A DNA stretch of 64,000 nucleotides. It comes from Sphingosinicella humi (GTDB taxonomy: Bacteria; Pseudomonadota; Alphaproteobacteria; Sphingomonadales; Sphingomonadaceae). Where the stretch lies: positions 1 to 64,000 of the forward strand of contig NZ_QFFF01000002.1 in assembly GCF_003129465.1 (NCBI RefSeq). Direction: 5' to 3'. Position numbers and translations under genes: made by a program. Within the stretch, counting starts at the first letter, position 1; each line of letters opens with the position of its first letter. The notes under the pieces are model-generated. The model was not told the DNA's origin. It worked only from the letters and a program-made list of their open reading frames with translations, and ran no database searches. Shown piece by piece: positions 60,801 to 64,000 of the stretch.

Positions 60801-61103
60801 CTAGCCGCAGGTGATAGCCTCGACCCGGTTCTCGGCGTCGAGCTTGATGTTCAGCCGGTCGGTCCGATAGTCCATCGTCACCGCCTGGCCCGGCTGTATC
60901 CAGCGCAGCGTCCGGGCGCCGCTGAGGCGCAGGGCTTCGGCGCCGAGCTCGGCCGCCGCCATCTGGCCGACCAGACCCTGGGCGGCGTTCGCGTCGCATT
61001 CGCCTTCGCCCATGACGGGGGGCGGCGCCTCGTTGTCGACCGGCGTCGTCATGCAACCCGCAGCCGATAGCAAAAGCGCGCTCGCGCCAAGTCTCAAGAT
61101 CAT
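60801..61103 (-). CDS. I78-family peptidase inhibitor lipoprotein
   Basis: A 100-residue protein with a signal peptide and possible lipobox (SAAGC, Cys17). The rest matches the I78 inhibitor family: CDANAAQGLVGQ at the start of the domain and the binding loop RWIQPGQAVTMDYRTDRLN, ending in a Cys (AITCG). It should inhibit serine proteases in the periplasm. The ATG overlaps the rnd stop (ATGA). The frame continues upstream inside rnd, but that part is antisense-quality sequence. Confidence 0.88.
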   Translation of the reverse strand: MILRLGASALLLSAAGCMTTPVDNEAPPPVMGEGECDANAAQGLVGQMAAAELGAEALRLSGARTLRWIQPGQAVTMDYRTDRLNIKLDAENRVEAITCG

Positions 61104-62284
61104 CTTTCCGCCTCCGTTCCGGCCTCGGTCCTGGTCATCGCCAGCTTCCCGTCGCGGATGGCGAAGGCGAGGCGGCCCTCGACGAGATCGAGCGCGTCTC
61201 GGCCGAACTGCTCGTATCGCCATCCCTCCAGGATCGAGAGTCCCTGACGCTTGCCGGCGGCGAGAAGTTCCAGATCCTCGGACCGGGCTATGAGCCGCGC
61301 GGCGACATTGCTCTCGCGCGAGCGGATCTTGAGCAGCAGCTTCAGCAGGTCGGCGACCAGCGCGCCTTCCTTGCCGAGCCCGGGCTTGTCCTCGCGCTGG
61401 GGCATCTCGTCGGCGGGGAGGGGATGGGCGGCGGTGATCGCGTCCATCAGCCGCGCGCCGATGTCGTTGGACTTCCAGCCGGCGGACAGCCCACGCACCC
61501 GCGCCAACCCTTCCTGGCTCGTCGGCGGGTGGGCGGCGATGTCGGCCATCGTCTCGTCCTTCATGATCCGCCCGCGCGGCAGATTCTTCGATCGCGCCTC
61601 GATCTCCCGCCAGGCGGCGATCGCCTTGAGCCGCCCCAGCACCTCGGCCTTGCGGCTCGGGATGCGCACCCGCTTCCAGGCCTCGGCGGGATCGTTGGCG
61701 TAGTTGGACGGTTCGGCCAGCCGCTCCATCTCCTGGTCGAGCCACTCGCCCCGACCGGTCTTGCGCAGCTTCTTCAGCATCTTCGGGAAAATCTCGGCGA
61801 GATGGGTAACGTCGCCGATCGCATAATCGATCTGCCGCTGGTCGAGCGGGCGCCGCCCCCAGTCCGTGAAGCGGGCGCCCTTGTCGAGGCTCTGCCCGAG
61901 CAGGCTTTCGACGAGGTTCGAATAGCCGATCTGCTCGCCGAGCCCGAGGGCCATCGCGGCGACCTGCGTATCGAACAAGGGATGCGGCGTGCCCCCCGTC
62001 ATGTTGAAGATGATCTCGAGGTCCTGCCCGCCGGCATGGAAGACCTTGAGCACATCCTCATTATTGACGAGGAGGTTGAGGAGCGGCGTCAGGTCCAATC
62101 CCTCGGCCTTGGGATCGATCGCCGCGGCCTCCTCCTGGTTGCCGATCTGGATCAGGCAGAGGTCCGGCCAATAGGTGTTTTCCCGCATGAATTCGGTATC
62201 GACGGCGACGAACTCGGATCGGGAGAGGCGTTCGCACAGGGCAAGCAGCGACTCGCTGTCGGTGATCAACGGATGAATATGCAT
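61100..62284 (-). CDS. rnd: Ribonuclease D
   Basis: A 394-residue 3'-5' exonuclease. The DEDD motifs are visible (AVDTEFMRENTYWPDL, FHAGGQDLEI, DWGRRPLDQRQIDYAIGDV split over the third motif), followed by HRDC domains (about 210-370). It trims tRNA and other RNA 3' ends. ATG 62284 gives the standard start; twelve more residues are open upstream. It diverges from aspS. Confidence 0.95.
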   Translation of the reverse strand: MHIHPLITDSESLLALCERLSRSEFVAVDTEFMRENTYWPDLCLIQIGNQEEAAAIDPKAEGLDLTPLLNLLVNNEDVLKVFHAGGQDLEIIFNMTGGTPHPLFDTQVAAMALGLGEQIGYSNLVESLLGQSLDKGARFTDWGRRPLDQRQIDYAIGDVTHLAEIFPKMLKKLRKTGRGEWLDQEMERLAEPSNYANDPAEAWKRVRIPSRKAEVLGRLKAIAAWREIEARSKNLPRGRIMKDETMADIAAHPPTSQEGLARVRGLSAGWKSNDIGARLMDAITAAHPLPADEMPQREDKPGLGKEGALVADLLKLLLKIRSRESNVAARLIARSEDLELLAAGKRQGLSILEGWRYEQFGRDALDLVEGRLAFAIRDGKLAMTRTEAGTEAER

Positions 62285-62390
62285 CGGCCGCCTCTTAACG
62301 ACGGGCTCCTCCCTTGACAAAGGGGCTGTGCCACCCGAAGCGCACGCCGGTTGAATTTCACTCTATAGTCGAACCGGGGACCGAGCCCTT

Positions 62391-64000
62391 ATGCACGCCT
62401 ATCGCACTCATAGCTGCGCTGAATTGCGCGCCTCCCACGTCGGCGAGCGCGTCAAGCTGTCGGGCTGGATCCATCGCAAGCGCGACCATGGCGGCGTGCT
62501 CTTCATCGATCTTCGCGATCATTTCGGGCTCACCCAGGTTGTCGCCAATGCCGATACAGAGGCGCTGAAGATCCTGGACCGGCTGCGGGCCGAGTCGGTG
62601 GTCACCATCACCGGCAAGGTCGTCGCCCGCGGCGCCGAGGCCACCAACCCGAACCTCGCCACCGGCGAGATTGAGGTCGTCGCCGAGGAGGTGACGGTCC
62701 AGTCCGCTGCCGAGGAGTTGCCGCTGCCTGTCGCGGGGGAGGCCGACTATCCCGAGGATATCCGCCTTCGCTACCGCTATCTCGACCTTCGCCGGGAGCG
62801 GCTGCACCGCAACATTGTCCTTCGCAGCCAGGTGATCAGCTCCATCCGCCGCCGCATGGTCGACCAGGGCTTCACCGAGTTCCAGACGCCGATCCTCACC
62901 GCCTCCAGCCCCGAGGGCGCGCGCGACTATCTAGTGCCGAGCCGCGTCCATCCCGGCAAATTCTACGCGCTCCCGCAGGCGCCGCAGATGTTCAAGCAGC
63001 TGATCATGGTCGCTGGTTTCGATAAATATTTTCAGATCGCGCCCTGCTTCCGCGACGAGGACGCCCGCGCCGACCGGAGCCCGGGCGAATTCTACCAGCT
63101 CGACCTCGAGATGAGCTTCGTCACGCAGGACGACGTGTTCGCGGCCCTGGAGCCGGTGCTTGGCGGCGTCTTCGAGGAGTTCGCGAACGGCAGACAAGTC
63201 ACCAAGGCACCGTTCCCCCGCATCGCCTACAAGGAAGCGATGCTGAAATACGGCTCCGACAAGCCGGACCTGCGCAACCCGATCGAGATTTCCGACGTGT
63301 CGGAGCATTTCAAAGGCTCCGGCTTCGGCCTCTTCGCCCGTATGGTCGAGAGCGGCAGCGTGGTGCGCGCCATTCCGGCGCCGGGGACGGCGGACAAGAG
63401 CCGCAAGTTCTTCGATGACATGAACGACTGGGCGCGCAGCGAAGGCCATGCCGGCCTCGGCTACATCACGCAGAAGAATGGCGAGTTGGGCGGGCCCATC
63501 GCCAAGAACCATGGTGAGGAGGCGACTCGCAAGCTCATCGCGGAGCTCGGCCTCGGCCCCAATGACGGCCTCTTCTTCGCCGCCGGCAAGGAAGCGCAGG
63601 CCGCGAAGCTCGCCGGCCTCGCCCGCACCCGCGTCGCCGAACAGCTTGGCCTCATCGACGAGAACGAGTTCAAATTCTGCTGGATCGTCGACTTCCCGAT
63701 GTTCGAATATGACGAGGATGCGAAGAAAATCGACTTCAGCCACAACCCCTTCTCGATGCCACAGGGCGAGCTGGAGGCGCTGGAGACCAAGGATCCGCTC
63801 GATATCCTCGCCTACCAGTACGACATCGTCTGCAACGGCGTGGAGCTGTCCTCGGGCGCGATCCGGAATCATCGACCGGACATCATGTACAAGGCGTTCG
63901 AGATCGCCGGCTACAGCAAGAGCCAAGTCGACGAAGACTTCTCCGGCATGATCAACGCCTTCAAATATGGCGCGCCCCCGCACGGCGGCTCGGCGCCGGG
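62391..64000 (+). CDS. aspS: Aspartyl-tRNA synthetase (3' end cut by window)
   Basis: The reading frame is open from ATG 62391 to the window edge, about 536 residues of an expected 590 or so. The N-terminal OB-fold anticodon domain (about 15-105, [11 protein letters not shown]), class II motif 2 ([20 protein letters not shown] split by the loop) and the bacterial GAD insert (about 290-410) are present. It ends in [11 protein letters not shown], the start of motif 3. Alphaproteobacterial AspRS usually also charges tRNA-Asn, but that cannot be decided here. Confidence 0.95.
   Translation, partial: MHAYRTHSCAELRASHVGERVKLSGWIHRKRDHGGVLFIDLRDHFGLTQVVANADTEALKILDRLRAESVVTITGKVVARGAEATNPNLATGEIEVVAEEVTVQSAAEELPLPVAGEADYPEDIRLRYRYLDLRRERLHRNIVLRSQVISSIRRRMVDQGFTEFQTPILTASSPEGARDYLVPSRVHPGKFYALPQAPQMFKQLIMVAGFDKYFQIAPCFRDEDARADRSPGEFYQLDLEMSFVTQDDVFAALEPVLGGVFEEFANGRQVTKAPFPRIAYKEAMLKYGSDKPDLRNPIEISDVSEHFKGSGFGLFARMVESGSVVRAIPAPGTADKSRKFFDDMNDWARSEGHAGLGYITQKNGELGGPIAKNHGEEATRKLIAELGLGPNDGLFFAAGKEAQAAKLAGLARTRVAEQLGLIDENEFKFCWIVDFPMFEYDEDAKKIDFSHNPFSMPQGELEALETKDPLDILAYQYDIVCNGVELSSGAIRNHRPDIMYKAFEIAGYSKSQVDEDFSGMINAFKYGAPPHGGSAP

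Overview
The window looks like ordinary chromosome of a high-G+C alphaproteobacterium, most likely a sphingomonad (Sphingomonadales). The reasons are the ChvI-ChvG-HprK-RapZ-EIIA-HPr order opposite pckA, an XrtA (exosortase A) exopolysaccharide locus of the sphingomonad/betaproteobacterial kind, the DUF2066 / HdaA-like / ppk1 / ppx order opposite purM-purN, and several families of short intergenic inverted repeats typical of these genomes. About 62 protein genes are supported. No tRNA, rRNA, CRISPR array, IS element or prophage was seen. No gene-free stretch reaches 300 bases.

Layout. 1-890: two small acidic unknown proteins bracketed by three copies of a 30-bp inverted repeat, in sequence that looks less GC-rich than the rest. 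1107-5667: a class I glutamine amidotransferase, a flavodoxin-fold reductase, a J-domain membrane protein, hppD and trxB. 5739-21549: the XrtA/PEP-CTERM locus. It holds a divergent acyl carrier protein, an acyl-CoA ligase, a PLP decarboxylase, an outer-membrane export lipoprotein, a chain-length protein, a tyrosine autokinase, a beta-barrel protein, an AAA ATPase, a polysaccharide deacetylase, a FemAB-type protein, a glycosyltransferase, exosortase A fused to EpsI, and an asparagine-synthase-like amidotransferase. Most neighbours overlap or nearly touch, so it reads as one or two long transcripts. No PEP-CTERM substrate and no PrsK/PrsR regulator is in view.

21495-28416: truA-fmt (minus) facing recR-def (plus), small lipoproteins, a cysteine-rich copper-storage-like protein, rmuC and a SpoU methyltransferase. 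28523-34601: HPr, EIIA, RapZ, HprK, ChvG and ChvI on the minus strand, with pckA divergent. This is a regulatory PTS/two-component module with no sugar transporter beside it. 34659-43782: an unknown six-helix membrane protein, a Crp/Fnr regulator, an NfeD-SPFH pair, an HpcH-type lyase, an M28 peptidase, guaB, an RsmB-type methyltransferase and a TPR protein.

43779-49331 (minus): lptD-surA-pdxA-rsmA, the conserved outer-membrane biogenesis/ribosome cluster. 49520-52105: pepA, holC and ndk. 52315-55081 (minus): an anchored unknown protein, then purN and purM. PurN carries a C-terminal MmcQ/YjbR-type domain. 55143-60658: a DUF2066 protein, an HdaA-like protein, ppk1 and ppx. 60801-62284 (minus): an I78 peptidase-inhibitor lipoprotein overlapping rnd. 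62391-end: aspS, cut by the window edge.

The main points for a second look are the XrtA locus with its unexplained ligase-ACP-decarboxylase chemistry, the PurN-YjbR fusion, and the repeat families, several of which sit between convergent genes.
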